Below, in pieces: positions 1 through 7,595 of a stretch of DNA of 64,000 nucleotides. Each line of letters begins with the position of its first letter. Position 1 is the first letter of the stretch. The stretch is taken from positions 1 through 64,000 of the forward strand of contig NZ_JAGFWR010000004.1 of NCBI RefSeq assembly GCF_017599305.1. Reading direction: 5' to 3'. The notes beneath the pieces are model-generated. The model was not told where the DNA came from. It saw only the letters and a list, made by a program, of their open reading frames with translations, and did no database searches. The stretch is from Micromonospora antibiotica (GTDB lineage: Bacteria; Actinomycetota; Actinomycetes; Mycobacteriales; Micromonosporaceae). Both the position numbers and the translations under genes were made by a program.

Positions 1-1
1 G

Positions 2-119
2 TGTTACGGCGGTCATGGCGGAGGGGAAACGCCCGGTTACATTCCGAACCCGGAAGCTAAGCCCTCCAGCGCCGATGGTACTGCACTCGGGAGGGTGTGG
101 GAGAGTAGGACACCGCCGG
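2..119 (+). rRNA. rrf: 5S ribosomal RNA
   Basis: This is the 5S rRNA, a component of the large ribosomal subunit. The first bases (TTACGGCGGT) can pair with the 3' end (ACACCGCCGGA), giving the closing helix I. The internal CCGAACCCGGAAGCTAAG segment and the GAGAGTAGGACACCGCC 3' part are typical of actinobacterial 5S. The 16S and 23S genes should lie just upstream, outside the window. Exact ends are uncertain by a few bases. Confidence 0.95.
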
Positions 120-130
120 ACAACCTTTCA

Positions 131-164
131 GTCGAGGGCCGCCCCATCCGGGTCGGCCCTCGAC
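131..164 (+). terminator. rRNA operon terminator hairpin
   Basis: A perfect 11-bp inverted repeat (GTCGAGGGCCG at 131-141 against CGGCCCTCGAC at 154-164) with a 12-nt loop lies 12 bases after the 5S gene. Its position supports a terminator of the rRNA operon. There is no clear U tract, as is common in actinomycetes. Confidence 0.7.
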
Positions 165-205
165 TGCGTCGCGCCGTCGGTGGCGCAATCAGGAAGGATT
201 TACCT

Positions 206-2713
206 GTGAGTTCAGGACCGCAGGGCGGAGACCGTCCGCGCCAATATGAAGATCGCTCCGACCGGCCCCAGGGGCGTGACGCCGGCCCTCGGCGGGACGA
301 CCGTCCCCCATACCGGGGAGACCGCGACGACCGCGGTGCCTCGCGGGGGGGACCTCGGGGCGGCGACCGGCGCGAGGACGGTTTCCGTTCGGGCCCCCGT
401 ACCGGTGACTCCCGGCCCAGCGGTTTCCGTTCCGGTGGGGACTCGCGCGACGGCGGCTTCCGTTCCGGCGACCGACGCGACGGTGGATTCCGACGCGATG
501 GCGACGCTCCGCGCAACGGCGGTGACTCCCGCGGGGGTGGTTTCCGTGGTGGGGACCGTCGTGAGGGTGGTTTCCGTTCTGGTCCGCGTGATGGTGATTC
601 CCGTCCCGGTGGTTTCCGGGGTGGGGATCGTCGTGATGATTCGCGTGGTGGGGACCGTGGTGGGGACCGTGGTGGTTTCCGGTCCGGTCCGCGTGAGGGC
701 GGCTTCCGTGGCGGTGACTCCCGCGAGGGTGGTTTCCGCGGTGGGGACCGTCGCGAGGGTGGCTTCCAAGGTGGGGACCGTCGTGACGGTGGTTTCCGGG
801 GTGGCGAGCGTCGCGAGGGTGCCGCCGGCGGTGAGCGTCGGCCCGGTGGTTTCGGCGGTGGCGATCGCCGCGAGGGTGGTTTCCGGTCCGGCCCGCGCGA
901 GGGCGGCTTCCGGGGCGGTGACTCCCGCGAGGGTGGCTTCCGTGGCGGTGACCGTCGTGAGGGTGGTTTCCAAGGTGGGGACCGTCGTGAGGGTGGTTTC
1001 CGTTCTGGTCCGCGTGATGGTGATTCCCGTCCCGGTGGTTTCCGGGGTGGGGATCGTCGTGATGATTCGCGTGGTGGGGACCGTGGTGGTTTCCGGTCCG
1101 GTCCGCGCGAGGGTGGTTTCCGGGGCGGTGACTCCCGCGAGGGTGGTTTCCGCGGTGGAGATCGACGCGAGGGCGCTGCGGGGGGCGAGCGTCGGCCCGG
1201 TGGCTTCGGCGGTGACCGCCGTGAGGGTGGTTTCCGGGGCGGTGACTCCCGTGAGGGTGGTTTCCGTGGCGGTGACCGTCGTGAGGGTGGCTTCGGTGGC
1301 AGCCGGGGTGGAAGCGGCTTCCAGGGTGGTGACCGCCGCGAGGGTGGTTTCCGCTCCGGCCCCCGCGAGGGTGGCTTCCGTGGCGGTGACCGTCGTGAGG
1401 GTGGCTTCGGTGGCGGTGACCGTCGTGAAGGCGGTTTCCGTGGCGGCGAGCGTGACCACGACCGGCCGCGCCGCGACGACCAGCGCGGTGGCGAGGACCG
1501 CCGCGAGGGCGGGTTCGGCGCCGACCGGGACCGCCGGGACGAGGCCGACGCCCGTCCGGCTGCGCCGGCACTGCCGGACGAGATCGTCGCGAGCGACCTC
1601 GACACGGCCGTTCGTGCCGAACTCCTCTCGCTGAACAAGCCGGTTGCGGAGACCGTCGCGCGGCATCTGGTCGCCACCGGTCAACTGATCGACGAGGACC
1701 CGACGGAGGCGCTCGCGCACGCGATGGCCGCCCGGCGGTTGGCGTCCCGGATCTCGGCCGTCCGTGAGGCGGTCGGGCTGGCCGCGTACCACGCGGGGGA
1801 GTGGCAGACGGCGATCGCCGAGCTGCGCACCTACCACCGGATGACCGGGTTGCAGAGCCACCTGGCGGTGCTCGCGGACTGTGAGCGCGCCCTGGGTCGA
1901 CCGGAACGCGCGATCGATCTGTTCCGGGGGGCCGACAGCGCCAAGCTCGACAAGGCCGTCGCGGTTGAACTGCTGATCGTTGCCGGTGGGGCCCGCGCCG
2001 ACCTGGGGCAGAAGGACGCCGCGGTGGCGATGCTCCAGGTCCCGGAGCTGACCACCGAGGTCGCCGAGCCGTGGACCGCCCGGTTGCGCTACGCCTACGC
2101 CGACGCACTGCTCGCGGTGGGTCGGCGCGAGGAGGCCCGGGAGTGGTTCTCGCGGGCCGCGGACGTGGACGCCGACGGTGAGACCGATGCCCCGGAGCGG
2201 CTGCTGGAACTCGACGGCGTCGTGATCGAGGGCGACGACGAGGACGACGAGCCGGTCGAGGAACCGGCCGCCGAGGCCGGCACGCTGCCGGCCGGGGCGG
2301 ACACCACCCCCGACGACCGCGCCGAAGGCGACCGCGACGACGAGGACGACTTCGACGCCGAGGACGACTTCGACGAGGAAGACGATGTCGCCGAGGACGG
2401 CCCCGACGGGGAAGCGGACCTGGGCGACGAGGTCCGCGACGGTCACGACGACCGCGAGCGCGCCGAGGATCGTACCGGTGACAACGACCGTGGCGAGCGC
2501 GCCGAGCGGAGCCGGCGCGACGACGTCGACCGCGACGACGAGCCGGCCGCCCACGCCGGTGTCGCGGGCGACGACGCCGACGACAGTCCCTCGGGTGCCG
2601 CGGCCACCCGACTCGACCCCGGTGCGGGTGCGGCCGGTCAGGTCGACGACGCGCCGACCCCGGTCGAGGGCCGGCCGGTGGACGGGCGCGGCGCGGAGAC
2701 GGACCAGCGATGA
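206..2713 (+). CDS. RGG-rich disordered protein with TPR-like helical domain and acidic tail
   Basis: The 835-aa protein starts at a GTG with AGGAAGG 9 bases upstream; the open frame reaches further up into the 5S gene and should not be used. It has three parts. Residues 1-450 are low complexity, made of repeated FRGGDRREGG / FRSGPREGG-type units rich in Gly, Arg, Asp and Phe. Residues about 455-670 form a TPR-like helical domain, which is the conserved part corresponding to Rv1691-type proteins. Residues about 670-835 are a strongly acidic tail (DDEDDFD-type runs) mixed with DR-rich patches. No enzyme motif is seen. RGG/FRGG repeats are known in RNA-binding and condensate-forming proteins, and the place beside the rRNA operon suggests an RNA-related role, but that is inference. 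The stop overlaps the next start (ATGA). Confidence 0.85.
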   Translation: MSSGPQGGDRPRQYEDRSDRPQGRDAGPRRDDRPPYRGDRDDRGASRGGPRGGDRREDGFRSGPRTGDSRPSGFRSGGDSRDGGFRSGDRRDGGFRRDGDAPRNGGDSRGGGFRGGDRREGGFRSGPRDGDSRPGGFRGGDRRDDSRGGDRGGDRGGFRSGPREGGFRGGDSREGGFRGGDRREGGFQGGDRRDGGFRGGERREGAAGGERRPGGFGGGDRREGGFRSGPREGGFRGGDSREGGFRGGDRREGGFQGGDRREGGFRSGPRDGDSRPGGFRGGDRRDDSRGGDRGGFRSGPREGGFRGGDSREGGFRGGDRREGAAGGERRPGGFGGDRREGGFRGGDSREGGFRGGDRREGGFGGSRGGSGFQGGDRREGGFRSGPREGGFRGGDRREGGFGGGDRREGGFRGGERDHDRPRRDDQRGGEDRREGGFGADRDRRDEADARPAAPALPDEIVASDLDTAVRAELLSLNKPVAETVARHLVATGQLIDEDPTEALAHAMAARRLASRISAVREAVGLAAYHAGEWQTAIAELRTYHRMTGLQSHLAVLADCERALGRPERAIDLFRGADSAKLDKAVAVELLIVAGGARADLGQKDAAVAMLQVPELTTEVAEPWTARLRYAYADALLAVGRREEAREWFSRAADVDADGETDAPERLLELDGVVIEGDDEDDEPVEEPAAEAGTLPAGADTTPDDRAEGDRDDEDDFDAEDDFDEEDDVAEDGPDGEADLGDEVRDGHDDRERAEDRTGDNDRGERAERSRRDDVDRDDEPAAHAGVAGDDADDSPSGAAATRLDPGAGAAGQVDDAPTPVEGRPVDGRGAETDQR
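540..1450 (+). repeat. Imperfect coding repeats (FRGGDRREGG units)
   Basis: Within the preceding gene, units built on GGTGGTTTCCGTGGCGGTGA and GACCGTCGTGAGGGTGG recur many times with mostly silent third-base changes, plus larger duplicated blocks (compare 580-700 with 985-1110). The block is probably length-variable between strains through unequal recombination. It also keeps several alternative frames open, which makes false ORFs. Confidence 0.85.
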
Positions 2714-3729
2714 CCGAGGTCGCCGGGGGTCGGCTTGTCGACGGGTACGCCCTGGTCGTGTTCGACCTGGACGGAGTGATCTACCTGATCGACCGGCCGA
2801 TCCCCGGAGCGGTCGAGGCCCTTGGCGCGTTGCGGGCCGAGGGCCGGTCGGTGGCGTTCGCCACGAACAACGCCTCACGCCGTTCCAGCGAGGTCGCCGA
2901 CCTGCTCACGGGGATGGGCGTACCGGCCGATCCGGCGGAGGTGCTCACCTCGGCTGCGGCCGCCGCCGAGGTGCTGCGGGACCGCCTTCCCGCCGGTGCT
3001 GCGGTGCTCGTCGTCGGGGCCGAGGCGCTGCGCGCCGAGATCCGCGCCGTCGGGCTCACCCCCGTCGACCGCGCCGACGCCGCGCCGGCCGCCGTCGTCC
3101 AGGGGTACGGCCCGCAGGTGGGCTGGGTGGACCTCGCCGAGGCGTCGGTGGCGATCCGGGCCGGGGCGACCTGGGTGGCCACCAACACCGACCGGACGTT
3201 GCCGAGCGGACGTGGCCCGTTGCCCGGCAACGGCTCGTTGGTGGCGGCCCTGCGGCACGCCCTCGACCGGGCACCGGACGTGGTGGTCGGCAAGCCGGAG
3301 CCGGCACTGTTCGCCACCGCCGCCCGACGGGCCGGCACCGGCCGGTCACTGGTGGTCGGCGACCGGCTCGACACCGACATCGAGGGTGCCCGCCGGGCCG
3401 GGTTGGACAGCCTGCTGGTGCTGACCGGCGTCAGCGACGTACCCGAGCTGTTGGCGGCTGCCGAACAACGGCGGCCGACCCATGTGGCGGTGGACCTGGC
3501 CGGGCTCTTCGACCCGGCGGCGGTGGTCCGGGTTCCCGGTGCCCCGCAGGCCGGTGGATGGTCGGCCACGGCGGTGGACGGGGCGGTGGAGTTGCGGGGT
3601 GCCGGACGGCCGCTCGACGCGCTGGCCGCGCTCTGCGCGGTCGCCTGGGCGGCGGGCACCGGTGCGGACGTCCGACCGGCCTCGCCGGAGGCGGAGCAGG
3701 TGCTGGCCGGCTTCGGACTGGCCACCTGA
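2710..3729 (+). CDS. HAD-IIA family phosphatase (NagD-like)
   Basis: A 339-aa HAD-superfamily hydrolase, probably cytoplasmic. Motif I is VFDLDGVIY (D19 and D21, nucleophile and acid/base). Motif II lies in FATNNAS, the lysine motif in VVGKPEP and motif III in VVGDRLDTDIEGA. The long cap between motifs II and III and the TNNAS signature fit the NagD/PGP branch (class IIA), which dephosphorylates small phosphosugars or phosphoglycolate-like molecules; the substrate cannot be read here. It is translationally coupled to the upstream RGG/TPR gene (ATGA overlap) and matches Rv1692 in the mycobacterial order. The last ~90 residues after the HAD core are Ala-rich and less recognisable. Confidence 0.9.
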   Translation: MTEVAGGRLVDGYALVVFDLDGVIYLIDRPIPGAVEALGALRAEGRSVAFATNNASRRSSEVADLLTGMGVPADPAEVLTSAAAAAEVLRDRLPAGAAVLVVGAEALRAEIRAVGLTPVDRADAAPAAVVQGYGPQVGWVDLAEASVAIRAGATWVATNTDRTLPSGRGPLPGNGSLVAALRHALDRAPDVVVGKPEPALFATAARRAGTGRSLVVGDRLDTDIEGARRAGLDSLLVLTGVSDVPELLAAAEQRRPTHVAVDLAGLFDPAAVVRVPGAPQAGGWSATAVDGAVELRGAGRPLDALAALCAVAWAAGTGADVRPASPEAEQVLAGFGLAT

Positions 3730-3804
3730 CCGGCTCTCTGAGGCAGCGAGCCGGCCGGCCGGCCGAGCCGGGGCCTGCCCGGTCACCCGGGCCCGGCTCC
3801 GGCC

Positions 3805-3926
3805 GGCCACCTGCGGGCAGCTCCGCCAGCTCCGGCCACCTGCGGGCAGCTCCGCCAGCTCCGGCCACCTGCGGGCAGCTCCGCCAGCTCCGGCCACCTG
3901 CGGGCAGCTCCGCCAGCTCCGGCCAC
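3805..3926. repeat. 29-bp tandem repeat, four perfect copies plus a partial fifth
   Basis: GGCCACCTGCGGGCAGCTCC followed by GCCAGCTCC repeats head to tail with a period of exactly 29 bp, starting at 3805, 3834, 3863 and 3892 and breaking off after 3926. There are no spacers between copies, so it is a minisatellite and not a CRISPR. It lies between the HAD gene and the terminator. Confidence 0.9.
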
Positions 3927-3962
3927 CTCGCCGCCACCTCGGCCGGCTGAACAGCGGGGCCC

Positions 3963-3999
3963 GGGGCGGCACCGACCCGACAGCGGGTGGTGCCGCCCC
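3963..3999. terminator. Bidirectional terminator between convergent genes
   Basis: A perfect 11-bp stem (GGGGCGGCACC at 3963-3973 with GGTGCCGCCCC at 3989-3999) and a 15-nt loop sits between the plus-strand HAD gene and the minus-strand SCP2 gene, so it can end transcription from both sides. Confidence 0.8.
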
Positions 4000-4047
4000 G
4001 GCCTTCTGTCGGCCGACCGGTGGCGGGTCGTCGGCGGTGTCGCCCGC

Positions 4048-4383
4048 TCAGAGCAGCTTGCGTAGCTTCAGCAGGTCGAACGGGCTGGCCTTGATGGAGA
4101 TCCGCCGGGCGGCGACCGCCTTGGTGACGTCGAGCTGGCCGTGCACCAGGGCGACCAGGTCGTCGCTGCTGGTGACCAGGGCGATCTTTGCCTTGGGGTC
4201 GTCGCCGTCGGTGAGATCGAGCAGCCGGCCACCGGCGATCCGACCGTGGAAGGCGGTCTCCAGGTCGGTGATCCGGCAGGCCAGGGTGCGATCCAGATCG
4301 ATCTTGTTGGACACGTCGGCGTGCCGGTCCAGGCGGTCGGCAAGATCCCGCAGCGCCTGACGGCACTCGTCCACGGTGGCCAC
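4048..4383 (-). CDS. SCP2 sterol-binding-domain-like protein
   Basis: A 111-aa protein, starting at GTG (VATVDECRQALRDLAD) with GAGGGAGA upstream; the frame stays open further upstream but reads Arg/Gly-rich noise. An N-terminal helix is followed by DGRIAGGRLLDL-like and DDPKAKIALVTSSDDLVALVHGQ segments, ending in the basic SPFDLLKLRKLL tail. This is the pattern of small actinobacterial SCP2-like proteins, which have a hydrophobic lipid-binding cavity; here it corresponds in place to Rv1693. No catalytic motif is seen. Ligand and role are unknown. Confidence 0.7.
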   Translation of the reverse strand: MATVDECRQALRDLADRLDRHADVSNKIDLDRTLACRITDLETAFHGRIAGGRLLDLTDGDDPKAKIALVTSSDDLVALVHGQLDVTKAVAARRISIKASPFDLLKLRKLL

Positions 4384-4493
4384 ATCGTCTCCCTCACACC
4401 CGCCACGCCGTTTCCGGCACCGTACCGCAATGGGCGACCCGGGGCGCCCGGTAGCGTGAGGGCCGCACACTGCCCCCACGGAAGGACTCAGTC

Positions 4494-5186
4494 ATGCAGG
4501 ACGCGTGGCGCGCCTACCTGGAGCTGGCCCTGGGCCTGACGGAAGCGCCCCGGAAGAGGGCCCAGGACGCCGCCCGGCGGCTGGTCGGGACGGGCGGCGC
4601 GACCGCCGGGCAACTCCAGTCGCTCGCCGAGGAAATCCTCGCCACCGGGGCGGCCAACCGGGAGGCGCTGACGAAACTGGTCCGGTTCGAGGTCGACCGG
4701 GCACTCGGTGCGGTGGGGTTGGCCACCGCCGACGAGGTCGCCGAACTGACCCGCCGGGTGCACGAGCTGGAACGGCAGCTGCGTGAGGCGAAGAGCGGAC
4801 CGGGCACCCCGCCGACCGGGCCGGCCGCGCCGGAAACGACCGCCCCGTCGGCTGCCACCGCCGCGCCGGACACCACTGTCCCACCGGACACCACTGTCCC
4901 GCCGGTCGACACCGCCGTGCCGGAAACGACTGCCCCGTCGGTCGACACCGCCGTGCCGACGACGTCCGGCCCGTCGACTGCCGGCGACCCGGCGACCGGG
5001 GCCACGGCGCAGAAGACCGTGGCGAAGAAGGCGGTGGCCAAGAAGGCCGTAGCGAAGAAGGCCGTGCGGAAGGCGGGTCCGCCGGAAGGCTCCGCCGGGC
5101 CGGGCGGTGCCGACGACGGTGCACCGCCGCCCCGACCGGTCAAGAAGACCAGCCCCGGCCGACGAGACACCGGTGGTGCCGCGTGA
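4494..5186 (+). CDS. Phasin-like coiled-coil protein with AKKAV-repeat tail
   Basis: A 230-aa protein with ATG start and GGAAGGA 8 bases upstream. Residues 1-105 are predicted helical (LELALGLTEAPRKRAQDAARR...ELTRRVHELERQLREAK) and resemble PhaF/PhaI-type phasins that coat polyhydroxyalkanoate granules. Residues 106-175 are a Pro/Thr linker with PPDTTV-type repeats. Residues about 176-200 contain KKAVAKKAVAKKAV, a histone-H1-like basic repeat that in PhaF binds DNA. This two-part build supports a granule-to-nucleoid linker, but no PHA synthase lies in the window, so the role is inferred. Confidence 0.7.
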   Translation: MQDAWRAYLELALGLTEAPRKRAQDAARRLVGTGGATAGQLQSLAEEILATGAANREALTKLVRFEVDRALGAVGLATADEVAELTRRVHELERQLREAKSGPGTPPTGPAAPETTAPSAATAAPDTTVPPDTTVPPVDTAVPETTAPSVDTAVPTTSGPSTAGDPATGATAQKTVAKKAVAKKAVAKKAVRKAGPPEGSAGPGGADDGAPPPRPVKKTSPGRRDTGGAA

Positions 5187-5505
5187 CCAGCCCCACCGGC
5201 AGCCGGTCGTGACCGGCCCGTTCCGCCCCGGCCCACCCCCGGCGGGTAGGCCCGGCCCGCCCTCGGCGGGTAGGCCCGGCCCGCCGCTGGGCGGTCGTCC
5301 GGGTCCCGCGCCCACGGCCCGCCCCGGCCCGTCGGTGGGCGTCGGCTTCGACGATGATGTCGATGACGCCCGGCATCCCGCCGTCGACGCCGCCGTCCAG
5401 GCGATGGCCAACGCCGAGGGGCTGCCCCCGGCCGACCAGATCGCCCAGTACGAGGCGGCGTACCAGACGTTGCGGGAGACCCTCGCCACCATCGACCAGG
5501 CCTGA
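5173..5505 (+). CDS. Small Pro/Gly-rich hypothetical protein
   Basis: About 110 aa. The first ~45 residues are low complexity (RPGPPSAGRPGPPLGGRPGPAP); the last ~55 (DDARHPAVDAAVQAMANAEGLPPADQIAQYEAAYQTLRETLATIDQA) form an amphipathic helix pair. It lies between the phasin-like gene, which it overlaps, and tlyA, where actinomycetes often carry such a small ORF. In-frame starts are GTG at 5173, 5176 or 5209; none has a strong ribosome site. Function unknown. Confidence 0.6.
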   Translation: MVPRDQPHRQPVVTGPFRPGPPPAGRPGPPSAGRPGPPLGGRPGPAPTARPGPSVGVGFDDDVDDARHPAVDAAVQAMANAEGLPPADQIAQYEAAYQTLRETLATIDQA

Positions 5506-5527
5506 GCGGACCGGAGAGAACCACCCC

Positions 5528-6373
5528 ATGGCACGTCGTACCCGGCTCGACGCCGAACTCGTCCGTCGCGGCCTGGCCCGGTCCCGGGAGCAGGCCGGGG
5601 CGTTGATCGAGGCCGGTCGGGTCCAGCTGCGCGGGGTGCCCGCCCGCAAGGCCGCCGCGATGGTCGATCCGGCCGATCCGCTGCTGGTCACCGGCGCGGA
5701 CCCGGCCGACGAGTACGTCTCCCGGGGCGGTCACAAGCTGGCCGGCGCGCTCGCCGCCTTCGGTCCCGCCGGGCTGCGGGTGGCCGGCCGGCGCTGCCTG
5801 GACGCCGGAGCGTCGACCGGCGGGTTCACCGACGTGCTGCTTCGGGCCGACGCGGCGGAGGTCGTCGCCGTGGACGTCGGCTACGGGCAGCTCGCCTGGG
5901 CGCTGCGTACCCACGAACGGGTCCGGGTGCTGGACCGCACCAACGTGCGGACCCTCACCCCGGAGGTGATCGGTGGGGCGGTGGACCTCACCGTGGCCGA
6001 CCTGTCGTTCATCTCCCTGCGCCTGGTGCTGCCGGCGCTGGCCGGCTGCACCAGGAGCGACGGTGACCTGGCGCTGATGGTCAAGCCGCAGTTCGAGGTG
6101 GGCAAGGAGCGGGTCGGCGCCGGGGGTGTGGTGCGGGATCCGGCGTTGCGGGCCGAGGCGGTGCTGGCCGTGGCGGCGACCGCCGCCGGACTGGGACTGG
6201 GGCTGGCGGACGTGGCGGCCAGCCCGTTGCCGGGTCCGAGCGGCAACGTCGAGTTCTTCGTGTGGTTACGCCGGGACGCCCCGCCGGCCGACGCCGAGCG
6301 GGTGCACGCCGTGGTGGCCGCCGGGCCGACCGGCCCCGGGCCGGACCCGGTTTCGGGGAAGGTGGCAGGGTGA
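5528..6373 (+). CDS. tlyA: TlyA-family 2'-O rRNA methyltransferase
   Basis: A 281-aa protein. The N-terminal S4 RNA-binding domain (residues 1-60, RRTRLDAELVRRGLARSREQA) is followed by a FtsJ-like methyltransferase domain with SAM motif LDAGASTGGFTDVLL, the DLSFISL segment and VKPQFE carrying the catalytic lysine. In mycobacteria TlyA methylates 16S C1409 and 23S C1920 and thereby sets capreomycin/viomycin sensitivity. ATG start with GGAGAG 12-17 bases upstream. Start of the tlyA-nadK-recN string. Confidence 0.93.
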   Translation: MARRTRLDAELVRRGLARSREQAGALIEAGRVQLRGVPARKAAAMVDPADPLLVTGADPADEYVSRGGHKLAGALAAFGPAGLRVAGRRCLDAGASTGGFTDVLLRADAAEVVAVDVGYGQLAWALRTHERVRVLDRTNVRTLTPEVIGGAVDLTVADLSFISLRLVLPALAGCTRSDGDLALMVKPQFEVGKERVGAGGVVRDPALRAEAVLAVAATAAGLGLGLADVAASPLPGPSGNVEFFVWLRRDAPPADAERVHAVVAAGPTGPGPDPVSGKVAG

Positions 6374-6482
6374 GCGTGGTGTGCGACGTCGGGACGGTGT
6401 CCCGCGAGGGTGGACGGGAGGCGGGTCCGGTGGACCTCAGCGATGGCGGGGCCCTTCGGGTGCCCGAGGGGCGGTGGCGTCG

Positions 6483-7367
6483 GTGAGCCGGACCGCGCTG
6501 CTGGTGACGCACACCGGGCGTCGCCGGAGCACCGAGCACGCCCGGGCGGTCGCCGCCGACCTGATCGCGGCCGGTTTCGAGGTGCGGGTGGTGGCCGAGG
6601 AGGCCGAGGATCTCGATCTGCCCGGGGTGGTGCCGATGGCCGGTCAGCGGGCGGCCGAGGGTGCCGAGATCGTCTTCGCGCTCGGCGGTGACGGCACCTT
6701 CCTGCGCGCCGCCGAGCTGGCCCGCCCGACGAAGGTGCCGCTGCTCGGCATCAACCTGGGCAAGGTGGGTTTCCTCGCCGAGGCGGAGATCGACGACCTC
6801 GACACGGCGGTACGGGACGTGGTCGAGCGAAACTACACGGTGGACGAACGCCTCACCCTCGATGTGACCGCCGAGTTCGACGGTGGCCCGACCATCGAGT
6901 CGTGGGCGCTCAACGAGATCAGCGTGGAAAAGGGCGAGCGCGCCCAGATGCTGGAGCTGCTGGTCGACGTGGACGGTCGGCCGCTGTCGCGCTACGGCTG
7001 CGACGGTGTGGTCTGCGCCACCCCCACCGGCTCCACCGCGTACGCGTTCTCCGGGGGCGGGCCGGTGGTGTGGCCCGAGGTGGAGGCGCTGCTGCTGGTG
7101 CCGATCAGCGCGCACGCGTTGTTCAGCCGTCCGCTGGTGACCGCGCCCACCTCCACGTTCGTCATCACGGTCGACCCGTTCACCACCCTGGCGGTGCTGT
7201 GCTGCGACGGTCGGCGGGTCTACGACCTGCCGCCGGGGGCGACGGTGACGGTGCGTCGGGGCGCGCTGCCGGTGCGGGTGGTGCGGTTGCGGGACCGGCC
7301 GTTCACCGACCGGCTGGTGGCCAAGTTCGACCTGCCGGTGCAGGGCTGGCGGGGCAGCCGCCGCTGA
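6483..7367 (+). CDS. nadK: NAD kinase
   Basis: A 294-aa protein (ppnK) phosphorylating NAD to NADP in the cytoplasm. Visible family motifs: GGDGTFLRAAE (ATP/NAD site), NEISVEKG, and the glycine-rich ATPTGSTAYAFSGGGP loop. GTG at 6483 is preferred, with GTG at 6474 as alternative; the upstream open frame is a shadow of tlyA. It sits 109 bases after tlyA, as in Rv1694-Rv1695. Confidence 0.95.
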   Translation: MSRTALLVTHTGRRRSTEHARAVAADLIAAGFEVRVVAEEAEDLDLPGVVPMAGQRAAEGAEIVFALGGDGTFLRAAELARPTKVPLLGINLGKVGFLAEAEIDDLDTAVRDVVERNYTVDERLTLDVTAEFDGGPTIESWALNEISVEKGERAQMLELLVDVDGRPLSRYGCDGVVCATPTGSTAYAFSGGGPVVWPEVEALLLVPISAHALFSRPLVTAPTSTFVITVDPFTTLAVLCCDGRRVYDLPPGATVTVRRGALPVRVVRLRDRPFTDRLVAKFDLPVQGWRGSRR

Positions 7368-7595
7368 TCCTGCGGCGGACCCGGGCGGGGGATCGCCCTG
7401 GGTGCCCGGAGTAGCCGGGACCGGCGGCCGGCGACAACGGGAGTGTTCGTGGCCACCCTTGGCGGTCCACCGGTGTCGCCCGGGGCGTCCACCAGCGGTG
7501 CTGCCCCGGCGGCAGCAGAGCGGACCGTCCCCGGCCCGGATGATGGGCCGTGCCGGCTGGTCAACTGTCCCAGCACGCGTCTACTGTCGGGTGCT

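Noticed and set aside
37-2878. Several very long open frames on the minus strand and in other plus frames across the RGG/TPR gene
   Set aside because: They are Pro/Arg/Ser or His/Arg/Gly repeats with no family similarity, produced by repeats plus high GC; the plus frame from 206 has the RBS, the conserved domain and the coupling to the next gene.
3805-3926. CRISPR-like array with 29-bp repeats
   Set aside because: Copies are directly adjacent without spacers and no cas gene is present.
6370-6486. 38-codon GTG frame between tlyA and nadK, overlapping both
   Set aside because: Tidy overlaps, but no RBS, no family similarity and low-complexity content; more likely chance.
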